Part shown: one piece after another, positions 26,364-34,526 of the stretch
Layout of the letters: each line of letters opens with the position of its first letter
Position numbering within the stretch: the stretch's first letter is position 1
Source of the DNA: Aurantibacter crassamenti
GTDB lineage: Bacteria; Bacteroidota; Bacteroidia; Flavobacteriales; Flavobacteriaceae
Length of the DNA stretch: 64,000 bases
Direction: 5' to 3'
Assembly (NCBI RefSeq): GCF_016811105.1
Contig: NZ_JAFBGM010000001.1
Span: 1,864,126-1,928,125 of the forward strand
The notes under the pieces: generated by a model
The model's input: the letters and a program-made list of their open reading frames with translations, nothing else
Database searches by the model: none
What the model was told of the DNA's origin: nothing
Translations under genes and position numbers: made by a program

Positions 26364-27275
26364 ATGAAGACTGCGGTCAATACGGCTAAAACGAATACCT
26401 TATCGTTGGTTTTTTCCGATTTTAAAGAAATCACCAAAGCGAGATTAGCAATTAGCGTTGTTTTTTCTTCTATTGCTGGCTATTTTTTAGGAGCTAACGA
26501 AATTGAACTAAATTCAATTTTACTATTAGCATTTGGCGGCTACTGCATGGTAGGGGCGTCAAATGCCTTTAATCAAATTATTGAAAAAGATTTGGATGCT
26601 TTGATGAGTCGAACTAAGAATCGACCTATCCCAGCAGGTAGAATGTCTGTCAATACTGCGCTGATAATTGCAGTAATCTTAACCATCATCGGAATCATAT
26701 CCTTATATATACTGAATCCGAAGACAGCAATGTTTGGGGCAATTTCAATTTTTCTTTATACTAGTGTTTATACCCCTTTAAAGACGAAAACGCCATTATC
26801 GGTTTTCGTTGGTGCTTTTCCGGGTGCAATTCCATTTATGTTGGGTTGGGTAGCGGCAACTAATGAATTCGGAATTGAGCCGGGTACCTTATTTATGATT
26901 CAATTCTTTTGGCAATTCCCGCATTTTTGGGCTTTAGGTTGGATGTTGGATGATGATTATAAAAAAGGAGGCTTTAAAATGTTGCCAACAGGTAAAAAAG
27001 ATACCGGTACTGCTTTGCAAATAGTAATGTATACAATTTGGATGATTATTATATCAATAGTACCTGTATTAGGTATTACCGGAAGATTGCAATTGTCAAT
27101 TACTGCCGCTGTGATAGTCTTTTTATTAGGCTTGGTGATGTTGTTCTTTGCATTTCAGTTGTATAATAAGCGCGATAATAAGACGGCGCGTAAGTTGATG
27201 TTAGCCAGTGTGAGTTATATTACCTTAATGCAATTGGTGTATGTGGCTGATAAATATATAAGTTCTTTAGTTTAA
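26364..27275 (+). CDS. ctaB: Heme O synthase (protoheme IX farnesyltransferase)
   Basis: A 303-residue inner-membrane UbiA-family prenyltransferase that adds a farnesyl group to heme B, giving heme O for haem-copper oxidases. The key aspartate-rich motif is NAFNQIIEKDLDALMSRTKN followed by RPIPAGR. The second loop has DDDYKKGGFKML. About nine transmembrane segments are visible. ATG 26364 is preferred over GTG 26358 because the promoter ends only 20 bp before it. The following gene, for oxidase subunit III, starts 10 bp after the stop. Confidence 0.95.
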   Translation: MKTAVNTAKTNTLSLVFSDFKEITKARLAISVVFSSIAGYFLGANEIELNSILLLAFGGYCMVGASNAFNQIIEKDLDALMSRTKNRPIPAGRMSVNTALIIAVILTIIGIISLYILNPKTAMFGAISIFLYTSVYTPLKTKTPLSVFVGAFPGAIPFMLGWVAATNEFGIEPGTLFMIQFFWQFPHFWALGWMLDDDYKKGGFKMLPTGKKDTGTALQIVMYTIWMIIISIVPVLGITGRLQLSITAAVIVFLLGLVMLFFAFQLYNKRDNKTARKLMLASVSYITLMQLVYVADKYISSLV

Positions 27276-27285
27276 AATAGGTGAA

Positions 27286-27873
27286 GTGAGAAAAGATGTA
27301 ACACATTTAAGTTTAGAAGAAAAAAATAGCAGAGCAAAGAAAATGATGCTCTGGTTTGGTCTCGCTAGCCTGCTAATGGTTTTCGCGGGCCTCACAAGTG
27401 CCTATATTGTAAGTAGTTCACGTGATGATTGGTCGGCAGAGTTGCAATTGCCGGTTATGTTTTATATCAGTACCGCGGTTATTATTTTAAGTAGTTTTAC
27501 TTATATAATGGCCAAAAAGGCAATTGAAGCTGACAAGACAAAAGCATGTCTTAATTGGTTGCTTCTTACATTGGCTTTAGGTGTGTTATTTATTGTATTA
27601 CAATTCAATGGGTTTTCACAACTAGTCGCGCAAGGTGATTATTTTACGGGTCCATCGAGTACTATAAAATCATCATATATATATGTGCTTGCAGGGGCAC
27701 ATATTGTTCATGTTTTAGCAGGTATTATATCATTATTGGTTGTGTTGTATAATCAATTTAAAGGTAAATACGCCTCATCTGAATATTTAGGATTGTCATT
27801 AGGTGCCACTTTTTGGCATTTTCTTGACTTACTATGGCTTTATTTGGTGATGTTTATGACATTTGTTAAGTAA
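27286..27873 (+). CDS. Cytochrome c oxidase subunit III family protein (short form)
   Basis: A 195-residue protein with five transmembrane helices, like the short bacterial subunit III. Conserved parts are MMLWFGLASLLMVFAGLTSA, GAHIVHVLAGIISLL and GATFWHFLDLLWLYLVMFM, where the two histidine segments are typical of the family. It begins with GTG, 10 bp after ctaB. The catalytic subunits I and II are not in this window. A second, longer subunit III gene follows, which is the usual flavobacterial arrangement. Confidence 0.9.
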   Translation: MRKDVTHLSLEEKNSRAKKMMLWFGLASLLMVFAGLTSAYIVSSSRDDWSAELQLPVMFYISTAVIILSSFTYIMAKKAIEADKTKACLNWLLLTLALGVLFIVLQFNGFSQLVAQGDYFTGPSSTIKSSYIYVLAGAHIVHVLAGIISLLVVLYNQFKGKYASSEYLGLSLGATFWHFLDLLWLYLVMFMTFVK

Positions 27874-28111
27874 AATATCAGCTTTTAGTTAAAATCTACG
27901 GGGTGTTTTAGTAATAAATAATATAATTGACAGTTTGCATTTAGAGCTTTAATAATGTCTAAAAGTTAATAAGTCAGATTATTAATAAGAATAAATGGCA
28001 ATTATTTTCATTAAATCAGTAATTATTTGAAGTTATAAGGGAAATAAAAATTTCAAATAAATGAATAAAGATGTAAATTTGCCAACAATTAATTGACCAG
28101 ATACTTTTTAT

Positions 28112-29098
28112 ATGAATTCTACGGTAACAACGGGTACGAATGAAAAAGTTTGGGAGGGTGGAAACCAACCTCTAAATGCCAGCTACGGAAAATTGATGAT
28201 GTGGTTTTTTCTAGTTTCCGATGCATTAACTTTTTCGGGTTTTTTAGCAGCCTATGGTTTTTCAAGGTTTAAGTTTATTGAAACTTGGCCAATAGCGGAT
28301 GAGGTGTTCACACACGTTCCATTTTTTCATGGTAATTTTCCAATGTACTATGTAGCTTTTATGACCTTTATACTGATTATGTCATCGGTAACAATGGTAT
28401 TAGCTGTTGACGCTGGTCATAAGATGAAGAAAAACGCCGTTATATGGTATTTGTTATTGACCATTATCGGTGGTGCTATTTTCGTTGGATCTCAAGCATG
28501 GGAATGGGCTACTTTCATTAATGGTGATCATGGTGCTGTAGAAACAAGAGGTGGTCGTATTTTACAATTTGTAAAAGCTGATACAGGTGAAAGAGCTTCA
28601 TTATCTGATTTTGCTAAAACTATTCCGACTTCAAGAACGCAACATGAAAATAAAAACGGAATTTGGTTTTTTGATGAAGGATATCAACCAAGTTATAATT
28701 TAGAAGAAGTAGTTGCAGGTCTAAAGGCTAATCCGAATATCGTAATTCGTACCGAGTCGATTCATCAAGAAGGTGAACATATGGGTCACAAAACCGTTCT
28801 TAATCGCGAAGAATCTCTAAATAAAATAAAGGAAGGAAGATTAGTAGTAGAAGGCGCTAACTTAATTCACAATGAATACGGAAGCAGATTGTTTGCTGAT
28901 TTCTTTTTCTTCATAACAGGTTTTCATGGTTTTCACGTATTCTCTGGGGTAATTTTTAATCTAATCATATTCTTTAATGTGATTTTAGGAACCTATGAGC
29001 GCAGAGGACATTATGAGATGGTAGAAAAAGTAGGTCTCTACTGGCACTTTGTAGATTTAGTGTGGGTATTTGTATTTACATTCTTTTATCTAGTATAA
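28112..29098 (+). CDS. Cytochrome c oxidase subunit III (long form with internal insertion)
   Basis: A 328-residue protein. The N-terminal half has YGKLMMWFFLVSDALTFSGF and FPMYYVAFMTFILIMSSVTM. The C-terminal half has FFFFITGFHGFHVFSGVIFN and VGLYWHFVDLVWVFVFTFFY, both standard for subunit III. Between them lies a polar insertion of about 110 residues (roughly 135-245) that is absent from short subunit III proteins and probably faces one side of the membrane. It lies 238 bp after the short paralogue. That gap holds a TAAATTTG box at 28074, so it may have its own promoter. Confidence 0.92.
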   Translation: MNSTVTTGTNEKVWEGGNQPLNASYGKLMMWFFLVSDALTFSGFLAAYGFSRFKFIETWPIADEVFTHVPFFHGNFPMYYVAFMTFILIMSSVTMVLAVDAGHKMKKNAVIWYLLLTIIGGAIFVGSQAWEWATFINGDHGAVETRGGRILQFVKADTGERASLSDFAKTIPTSRTQHENKNGIWFFDEGYQPSYNLEEVVAGLKANPNIVIRTESIHQEGEHMGHKTVLNREESLNKIKEGRLVVEGANLIHNEYGSRLFADFFFFITGFHGFHVFSGVIFNLIIFFNVILGTYERRGHYEMVEKVGLYWHFVDLVWVFVFTFFYLV

Positions 29099-29146
29099 GT
29101 TTATTATTATTTCCACGAGAGTAGAAATTATTTAATATTATTAAGC

Positions 29147-29530
29147 ATGGCGCAAGCACACAATTTAGCAATTTTTAGAGGTCTAATTAAGTTCAAGTCT
29201 AATACACAAAAGATTTGGGGTGTACTTATATTTCTAACAATTATTACTGCAATAGAAGTTGCATTAGGTATAATTAAACCACAAGCCTTAACGCATACAT
29301 ACTTTTTAGGTATGAAGGTTTTAAATTGGATTTTCATCATATTAACATTAGTAAAAGCATATTATATTACATGGGATTTCATGCATATGCGTGATGAAAA
29401 GAGCTCATTGAGAAGATCAGTAGTTTGGACACCAATATTCTTGGTTTTTTATCTATTGCTTATTCTTTTGTTAGAAGCTGACTATATATATGAAGTTTTT
29501 AAAAATGGTTTTGTTACTTGGAATTTCTAA
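29147..29530 (+). CDS. Cytochrome c oxidase subunit IV, prokaryotic type
   Basis: A 127-residue membrane protein with three hydrophobic helices: IWGVLIFLTIITAIEVALGI, VLNWIFIILTLVKAYYITWD and SVVWTPIFLVFYLLLILLLE. The EVALG and KAYYITWDFMHMRDE motifs match the COX4_pro family. It is a small accessory subunit of the haem-copper oxidase. It ends the subunit part of the cluster and is followed by an intrinsic terminator. Confidence 0.88.
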   Translation: MAQAHNLAIFRGLIKFKSNTQKIWGVLIFLTIITAIEVALGIIKPQALTHTYFLGMKVLNWIFIILTLVKAYYITWDFMHMRDEKSSLRRSVVWTPIFLVFYLLLILLLEADYIYEVFKNGFVTWNF

Positions 29531-29559
29531 GCAAACCATTTGTTAAATTATAATATTTT

Positions 29560-29587
29560 AAGACGGCACTAAGCCGTCTTTTTTTTG
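29560..29587 (+). terminator. Intrinsic terminator after oxidase subunit IV
   Basis: AAGACGGC (29560-29567), loop ACTAA and GCCGTCTT (29573-29580) form a perfect 8-bp stem followed by six T. Confidence 0.9.
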
Positions 29588-29595
29588 CGATGTTG

Positions 29596-29603
29596 TATCT
29601 TTG
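29596..29603 (+). promoter_or_regulatory. -7 promoter element after the terminator
   Basis: TATCTTTG matches the -7 consensus and lies 15 bp before the ATG at 29619. No good -33 element is visible, since the terminator occupies that place. It suggests the SCO-containing genes form a separate transcript. Confidence 0.5.
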
Positions 29604-29618
29604 AATAGCCTTATAATT

Positions 29619-30251
29619 ATGAAAAAAGCCTTTGTTTTAATAGCATTGTTCGTTCTACCCGTGGTTATATATTTATTCTTCGCTTCAGGGGTATATAACT
29701 TTGGAAAACTACCGGTACTGACTCAAAATATTTCAAGTATTAATAAGATAGATCCAACTATTGGATTCAATGATAAAATTACGATACTCGGTTTTCTGGG
29801 TAATACTATTGAAAATAAGAAGGGTAATGCCTTTAATTTGAACCAAAAAATTTACAAAAGGTTTTATAAATTCAAAGACTTTCAATTTGTAATGATAGTG
29901 CCAGAAGGTGCTGAAGAAAAAATTACAGCCTTAAAAAAAGAATTAGGTCATCTTGTTGATATTCAAAAATGGCATTTTGTTTTTTCTAATGAAGATCAGA
30001 TTAATGATGTTTTTAGCAGCCTAGAAACTAATTTAAGCTTAGATGATGATTTAGGTACACCATATGTGTTTATTATTGATAAGGACGGTAATCTACGCGG
30101 AAGAGATGATGATGAAGATGATGGAACTAAATTTGGTTTTAATACAACTTCAGTTGCTGATTTGAATAATAAGATGGAAGATGATGTAAAAATCATTTTG
30201 GCTGAATATAGGCTCGCTTTGAAAAAGAATAATGCCGATAGAAACAAATAA
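29619..30251 (+). CDS. Membrane-anchored thioredoxin-fold-like protein of the oxidase cluster, without Cys pair
   Basis: A 210-residue protein with one N-terminal membrane segment (KKAFVLIALFVLPVVIYLFF). The rest reads like a thioredoxin-like fold: KITILGFLGNTIENKKGNAF, FVMIVPEGAEEKI, WHFVFSNEDQIN and TPYVFIIDKDGNLRGR. There is no cysteine, so it is not a redox enzyme or a CxxxC copper chaperone. An acidic stretch DDDEDDG follows. It overlaps the SCO gene by one base (TAATG), so the two are translationally coupled. ATG 29619 is preferred over the in-frame TTG 29601, which lies in the -7 element. A role in oxidase assembly is inferred from context only. Confidence 0.7.
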   Translation: MKKAFVLIALFVLPVVIYLFFASGVYNFGKLPVLTQNISSINKIDPTIGFNDKITILGFLGNTIENKKGNAFNLNQKIYKRFYKFKDFQFVMIVPEGAEEKITALKKELGHLVDIQKWHFVFSNEDQINDVFSSLETNLSLDDDLGTPYVFIIDKDGNLRGRDDDEDDGTKFGFNTTSVADLNNKMEDDVKIILAEYRLALKKNNADRNK

Positions 30252-30976
30252 TGAAGAATAAGTATAGTTATGTTTGGGTTTCATTAGTCGTATTGGTTTT
30301 TGGTATAATTTTTATACCAAAAATTGTGGATCGTATTAAAGATGGTACTGTTGTTCAGAACGATCGAATGAATGTTAAAAATGGTGATGAGCAACTATCG
30401 TTTGTAACCTTAAATGGTAAAAAAAGACGAGTGCCAGAATTTAGTTTTATTAATCAGGATAGCTTATTAGTAACTGATAAAGATTATTTAGGTAAAGTAT
30501 ACTTGGTTGAGTTTTTCTTTACTACATGTCCTTCTATTTGTCCTGTGATGACTGAAAACCTAGTTGCCTTACAAGAAGAGTTTAAGGATGAAGAAAATTT
30601 TGGTGTTGCATCATTTAGTATCAATCCAAGGTATGACCGTCCGCATGTATTAAAAGAATATGCAGAAAAATACGGAATCGTTGATTTAGATTGGAATTTA
30701 ATGACCGGTGAACAAGACGCTATTTATGTATTGGCAAATTCAGGTTTTAATATTTTTGCTGCTGAAGCAACAAATGCACCTGGAGGTTTTGAACATTCTG
30801 GTTTATTTGCTTTAGTTGATAAAAGAGGTTTTATACGTTCTAGAATGGATAAGTTTGGTAATCCTATTATCTATTATAGAGGAATGATTACCGAAGAACA
30901 AGGAGAAAATGCATCTGGTGAAACAGAACAAATCTCCATTTTAAAAGAAGATATTAAAAAATTATTTGCGGAGTAA
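30251..30976 (+). CDS. SCO1/SenC family copper chaperone
   Basis: A 241-residue protein anchored by an N-terminal helix (YVWVSLVVLVFGIIFIPKIV). It has the SCO thioredoxin fold with the copper-binding CxxxC at Cys93 and Cys97 in FFTTCPSICPVMTENL. The third ligand, His182, is in GGFEHSGLFALVD. SCO proteins deliver copper to the CuA site of oxidase subunit II. Its place directly among cytochrome oxidase genes supports that role. The DUF420 gene starts one base after its stop codon. Confidence 0.94.
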   Translation: MKNKYSYVWVSLVVLVFGIIFIPKIVDRIKDGTVVQNDRMNVKNGDEQLSFVTLNGKKRRVPEFSFINQDSLLVTDKDYLGKVYLVEFFFTTCPSICPVMTENLVALQEEFKDEENFGVASFSINPRYDRPHVLKEYAEKYGIVDLDWNLMTGEQDAIYVLANSGFNIFAAEATNAPGGFEHSGLFALVDKRGFIRSRMDKFGNPIIYYRGMITEEQGENASGETEQISILKEDIKKLFAE

Positions 30977-30977
30977 G

Positions 30978-31511
30978 ATGGATAATGAAACTTTAATTAA
31001 GGAGAAAAGATTCAATAGATACATCACTATTGTATCAATTGTGATTCCTGCTGTTGTTGTATTATTGTTTAAAGTAAAGCTTCCTAATGTAGAGCCATTA
31101 CGATTTCTTCCTCCAATATATGCATCAATAAATGGTATTACCGCTGTATTATTAATCGTTGCTGTTTGGGCCATTAAAAATGGCAAACGAGAATTGCATC
31201 AAAAATTAATGACTACTTGTATTGCTTTGTCATTGGCGTTTTTGGTAATGTATGTGGCGTATCATATGACCTCTGAATCTACTGCCTTTGGTGGTACTGG
31301 TACAATTAAATATATTTATTATTTTATTTTAATTTCGCATATTTTTCTTTCTATAGTTATTATTCCTTTAGTATTAAAAACATATGCTAGAGCCTATTTA
31401 AAGAAGTTTGAACAACATAGAAAACTGGCAAGAATTACTTTTCCAATCTGGTTATATGTTGCTGTTACCGGTGTTATAGTGTACTTAATGATATCTCCTT
31501 ATTATGTTTAA
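30978..31511 (+). CDS. DUF420 family membrane protein of the oxidase cluster
   Basis: A 177-residue membrane protein with about five helices. FLPPIYASINGITAVLLIVA, HQKLMTTCIALSLAFLVMYV, HLMT-like histidine positions such as YHMTSEST and HIFLSIVIIPLVLKTYARAY fit DUF420, which is usually found beside SCO genes and may help copper or haem insertion. ATG 30978 is chosen because it lies one base after the SCO stop, whereas TTG 30966 would overlap it. The next gene overlaps its last eight bases. Confidence 0.85.
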   Translation: MDNETLIKEKRFNRYITIVSIVIPAVVVLLFKVKLPNVEPLRFLPPIYASINGITAVLLIVAVWAIKNGKRELHQKLMTTCIALSLAFLVMYVAYHMTSESTAFGGTGTIKYIYYFILISHIFLSIVIIPLVLKTYARAYLKKFEQHRKLARITFPIWLYVAVTGVIVYLMISPYYV

Positions 31512-31800
31512 TTCTGAATTAAATCGCACTAAATTACTGTCAATGGATAAAGAAATTAATCCAAATAACTTAGCGCGTAAAAAACGAAGAAATAAGCAGA
31601 GTATTTTGGCTTTCACTTTTCTGCTGTCTTTTTCGCAATTGACTCAGGCACAATGCGCTATGTGTAGGGCGGTTTTAGATAGTGAAGAGAATGTTGCCAT
31701 TGCTGAAAGTGTAAATAATGGTATAGTTTATCTTATGGCTATCCCTTATATTTTAGTAGGTGTTCTTTTTTATTTTGTGTACAAGAAGATGTCTTCGTAA
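31504..31800 (+). CDS. Small membrane protein with CAMC motif
   Basis: A 98-residue protein. A hydrophobic signal or anchor (SILAFTFLLSFSQLTQAQ) is followed at once by CAMC (Cys51, Cys54). A second helix (GIVYLMAIPYILVGVLFYFV) follows. The Cys pair would sit just outside the membrane, suitable for binding copper or for thiol exchange. It overlaps DUF420 by 8 bp, so it belongs to the same transcript. ATG 31543 is an alternative start. I know similar small proteins after DUF420 in flavobacteria but no proven function. Confidence 0.75.
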   Translation: MFNSELNRTKLLSMDKEINPNNLARKKRRNKQSILAFTFLLSFSQLTQAQCAMCRAVLDSEENVAIAESVNNGIVYLMAIPYILVGVLFYFVYKKMSS

Positions 31801-31841
31801 TTGTCCTTTTTTCTACTTTAACATTATTTTATATTTCAAAC

Positions 31842-31868
31842 TGTAACAAAGTTCTCTTGTGGTAGTCT
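31842..31868 (+). promoter_or_regulatory. ECF-sigma-like promoter, first exporter half
   Basis: TGTAAC (31842-31847), a 17-bp spacer and GTCT (31865-31868). The AAC-containing -35 and GTC-containing -10 look like an ECF sigma promoter. The same pattern with the same spacing occurs at 35704. The start codon is 77 bp after the first base. Confidence 0.5.
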
Positions 31869-31918
31869 TAATGTTATACAAAAGTATTTTTATAACAGCC
31901 ACAACCTAAAACCAACTT

Positions 31919-33166
31919 ATGTTCGATATCGAACGCTGGCAAGAGATTTTTGATACCATCCGTAAGAACAAATTACGTACGTTCTTGACGGGTCTTTCTG
32001 TTGCCTCCGGAATTTTTATTCTCGTTATTTTATTGGGATTTGGACAAGGCATGCAAAATGGTATCGCTAACGAATTTGAGGGCGATGCTAATAACTTACT
32101 TGGCGTTTGGACCCAAGTAACAACCAAAGAATATAAAGGTTTAAATCCGGGGCGGCCTATTATACTTAGTAATAGAGACTACGATTATATTGAGAGCAAA
32201 TACAGTGATATACTAGAGTTTAAATCACCGAACCTAAGAATATTTAATGCTAGTATAAATTACAAGAATGAATCTGGTGCATATCAAGTTCAGGCAGTGG
32301 CGCCAAATTACCAACAAATAGAGAATGCTGAAATGCTTCAAGGGCGATTTCTTAATTATAAAGACGATGCTTCAGTCGCTAAAGTTGCTATTATCAGTAA
32401 GAAGATAAGAGAAGAGTTAATGCCTAATGAGAAAAATCCGGTCGGAAAAGAGCTAAAAATTTCTGATTTAGTTTTTCAGATAGTTGGTGTTTTTAGTGAT
32501 AAAGGCGGGGATTTTGACGAGAGCAGATTATATATACCCCAAAGCACTGGGCAACGTGTTTTTAATAGAGGTGATAGTCTGAGTATGATGTATTTTACGC
32601 TTAAACCACAAGCTACTTTTGAGAAAACACTAGCTGCCTCTAATAAATTTAATTCAGAGATTGAAACCTATTTAAAGCAGGTACATACTGTAGCTCCTGA
32701 TGATGGTAGCGCTATAAATACTTTTAATACCCTAGAAAATGTAAAACGATTTATGGGGATGATGAAAGGGATAAAATTATTCTTTTGGTTTGTAGGCATC
32801 TGTACCATTATTGCTGGTATTGTTGGTGTAAGTAATATTATGCTAATTATAGTGAAAGAAAGAACACGAGAAATAGGTGTACGCAAGGCATTGGGAGCAA
32901 AACCTTGGTCTATTGTTTGGATGATTTTACACGAGGCTGTTTTTGTTACTGCAGTTTCTGGTTTTGGTGGATTGATTTTTAGCATGGGCTTGTTAGAGTT
33001 TATTGGGCCAAAGGTTGAAGTCGATTATGTGCTCAACCCTTCAATTGATTTTAATGTCGCAGTTACTACTGTGTTATTATTAATTTTTGCCGGAGCTGTA
33101 GCAGGATTTTTTCCGGCATGGAGAGCAGCTAGTATAAAACCAATTGAAGCCTTAAGAGACGAATAA
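31919..33166 (+). CDS. MacB-like ABC transporter permease (copy 1)
   Basis: A 415-residue permease without an ATPase domain. The first membrane helix (TFLTGLSVASGIFILVILLG) is preceded by the amphipathic WQEIFDTIRKNKLRT. A periplasmic MacB-type domain spans roughly 45-275. The C-terminal FtsX domain has three helices and the coupling motif VKERTREIGVRKALGAKPWS. It would form a heterodimer with the next gene's product. No ATPase gene lies in this half of the cluster, so it probably shares the one at 35772. Confidence 0.9.
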   Translation: MFDIERWQEIFDTIRKNKLRTFLTGLSVASGIFILVILLGFGQGMQNGIANEFEGDANNLLGVWTQVTTKEYKGLNPGRPIILSNRDYDYIESKYSDILEFKSPNLRIFNASINYKNESGAYQVQAVAPNYQQIENAEMLQGRFLNYKDDASVAKVAIISKKIREELMPNEKNPVGKELKISDLVFQIVGVFSDKGGDFDESRLYIPQSTGQRVFNRGDSLSMMYFTLKPQATFEKTLAASNKFNSEIETYLKQVHTVAPDDGSAINTFNTLENVKRFMGMMKGIKLFFWFVGICTIIAGIVGVSNIMLIIVKERTREIGVRKALGAKPWSIVWMILHEAVFVTAVSGFGGLIFSMGLLEFIGPKVEVDYVLNPSIDFNVAVTTVLLLIFAGAVAGFFPAWRAASIKPIEALRDE

Positions 33167-33180
33167 AAGAAATTAAAACC

Positions 33181-34440
33181 ATGTTTAGTAAAGATCGTTG
33201 GAAAGAAATACTGCAGGTGCTAACTACTAATATGTTTAGAACTGCACTTACTGCCTTTGGTGTGTTTTGGGGTATTTTTATTCTCATTATTCTACTAGCA
33301 GCTGGTAAGGGTTTTGAAAATGGCATAAGAGCAGATTTTGGCAATATTGCTACCAATACACTTTTTATGTGGACACAAAAAGTTACCAAAGCATATAAAG
33401 GCTTGCCAAAAGACCGTATGTTTTATTATAAAACAGGTGATGTTGCTGATATTTGGGAAAATGTAGATGGCTTACGCTTTGTGTCTCCGCGCAATCAACT
33501 TGGTAGTTTTAACGGAACCAATAATGTAATACGCGGCCTTAAAAGCGGTGCATTTACCGTTTATGGTGATTATCCAGAGATCATCAAGCAGGATCCAATG
33601 GACATCATTTCTGGACGTTTTATTAATCAATCAGATATTAATGAAAGACGTAAAGTTGCTGTGATTGGTGTTGATGTTAGACGTAGTTTGTATGAGAAGG
33701 ATGAAGATTATCTAGGAACCTATATTAAGATAAACAACGTCAATTTTATGGTTATAGGTACCTATAAAAAATCAAATAATAATGGCAATGGCGATCAAGC
33801 GCAAAGAGAAATATATATTCCATTTACTTCTTTCTCTCAAGCCTTTAATAGAGGTGATAACGTAGGTTGGATGGCAATCACTGCTCAAGATAATGTGCCA
33901 ATAACCAATATTAAAGAACAAATTTTTGAAGTAGTTAAAGAAAATCATTTTATACATCCTGATGATAAAAGAGCCGTTGGCCATTTCGATTTAAATGAAC
34001 GTTTTCAAAGAGTAAGTGGATTGTTTATGGCAATCCAATTTATCGCATATTTCGTTGGTGTTTTGGTCTTGCTATCTGGTATTATTGGTGTGAGTAATAT
34101 CATGCTAATAGTAGTTAAAGAGCGAACAAAAGAAATAGGAGTTCGCAGAGCGTTAGGCGAAGGGCCTTGGTCTATTAAAAAGCAAATTTTAATGGAGTCC
34201 GTTTTCTTAACTATAATCTCAGGAATGGCGGGTATTGTTTTTGGAACCCTCGTGATTTTTGGAGTAAATTATTTGTTAGATATGAACGGGCCAGTGATGA
34301 TGTTCATTAACCCAAGTGTAAATCTTGGTGTAATAACAATCGCATTAATCATTTTAATGGTATCTGGCTTATTAGCTGGTTTTATACCTGCCAATAGTGC
34401 GATAAAAGTCCGCCCAATTGAAGCGTTGCGTTCAGAATAA
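33181..34440 (+). CDS. MacB-like ABC transporter permease (copy 2)
   Basis: A 419-residue permease of the same type as its neighbour. It begins SKDRWKEILQVLTTNMFRTA and has the helix LTAFGVFWGIFILIILLAAG. A periplasmic MacB domain is followed by an FtsX domain with VVKERTKEIGVRRALGEGPW. It starts 14 bp after the previous permease. It resembles the permease at 37697 more in its opening than the one directly upstream, fitting duplication of a two-permease block. Confidence 0.9.
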   Translation: MFSKDRWKEILQVLTTNMFRTALTAFGVFWGIFILIILLAAGKGFENGIRADFGNIATNTLFMWTQKVTKAYKGLPKDRMFYYKTGDVADIWENVDGLRFVSPRNQLGSFNGTNNVIRGLKSGAFTVYGDYPEIIKQDPMDIISGRFINQSDINERRKVAVIGVDVRRSLYEKDEDYLGTYIKINNVNFMVIGTYKKSNNNGNGDQAQREIYIPFTSFSQAFNRGDNVGWMAITAQDNVPITNIKEQIFEVVKENHFIHPDDKRAVGHFDLNERFQRVSGLFMAIQFIAYFVGVLVLLSGIIGVSNIMLIVVKERTKEIGVRRALGEGPWSIKKQILMESVFLTIISGMAGIVFGTLVIFGVNYLLDMNGPVMMFINPSVNLGVITIALIILMVSGLLAGFIPANSAIKVRPIEALRSE

Positions 34441-34478
34441 TGAGAATCGGTAAATGAGAAAAAACATTATAAAATTTA

Positions 34479-34493
34479 TTGACTAGAAGTCAA
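34479..34493. repeat. Short inverted repeat before the first adaptor gene
   Basis: TTGACT aga AGTCAA, with 6-bp arms, lies in the 86-bp gap between permease copy 2 and the adaptor. It may be a weak hairpin between cotranscribed genes. Confidence 0.3.
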
Positions 34494-34526
34494 CTTAAAA
34501 GAATTTAACATCAATCAACTAATCAA

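Noticed and set aside
27927-27956. TTGACA-N17-TAATAAT, an E. coli sigma70-like promoter between the two subunit III genes
   Set aside because: Bacteroidota primary sigma factors use -33/-7 elements (TTG / TAnnTTTG), and AT-rich spacers produce such matches by chance.
27286-29098. The two subunit III genes as one gene broken by a frameshift
   Set aside because: Each encodes a complete set of conserved subunit III helices, and a 238-bp spacer separates them; they are paralogues.
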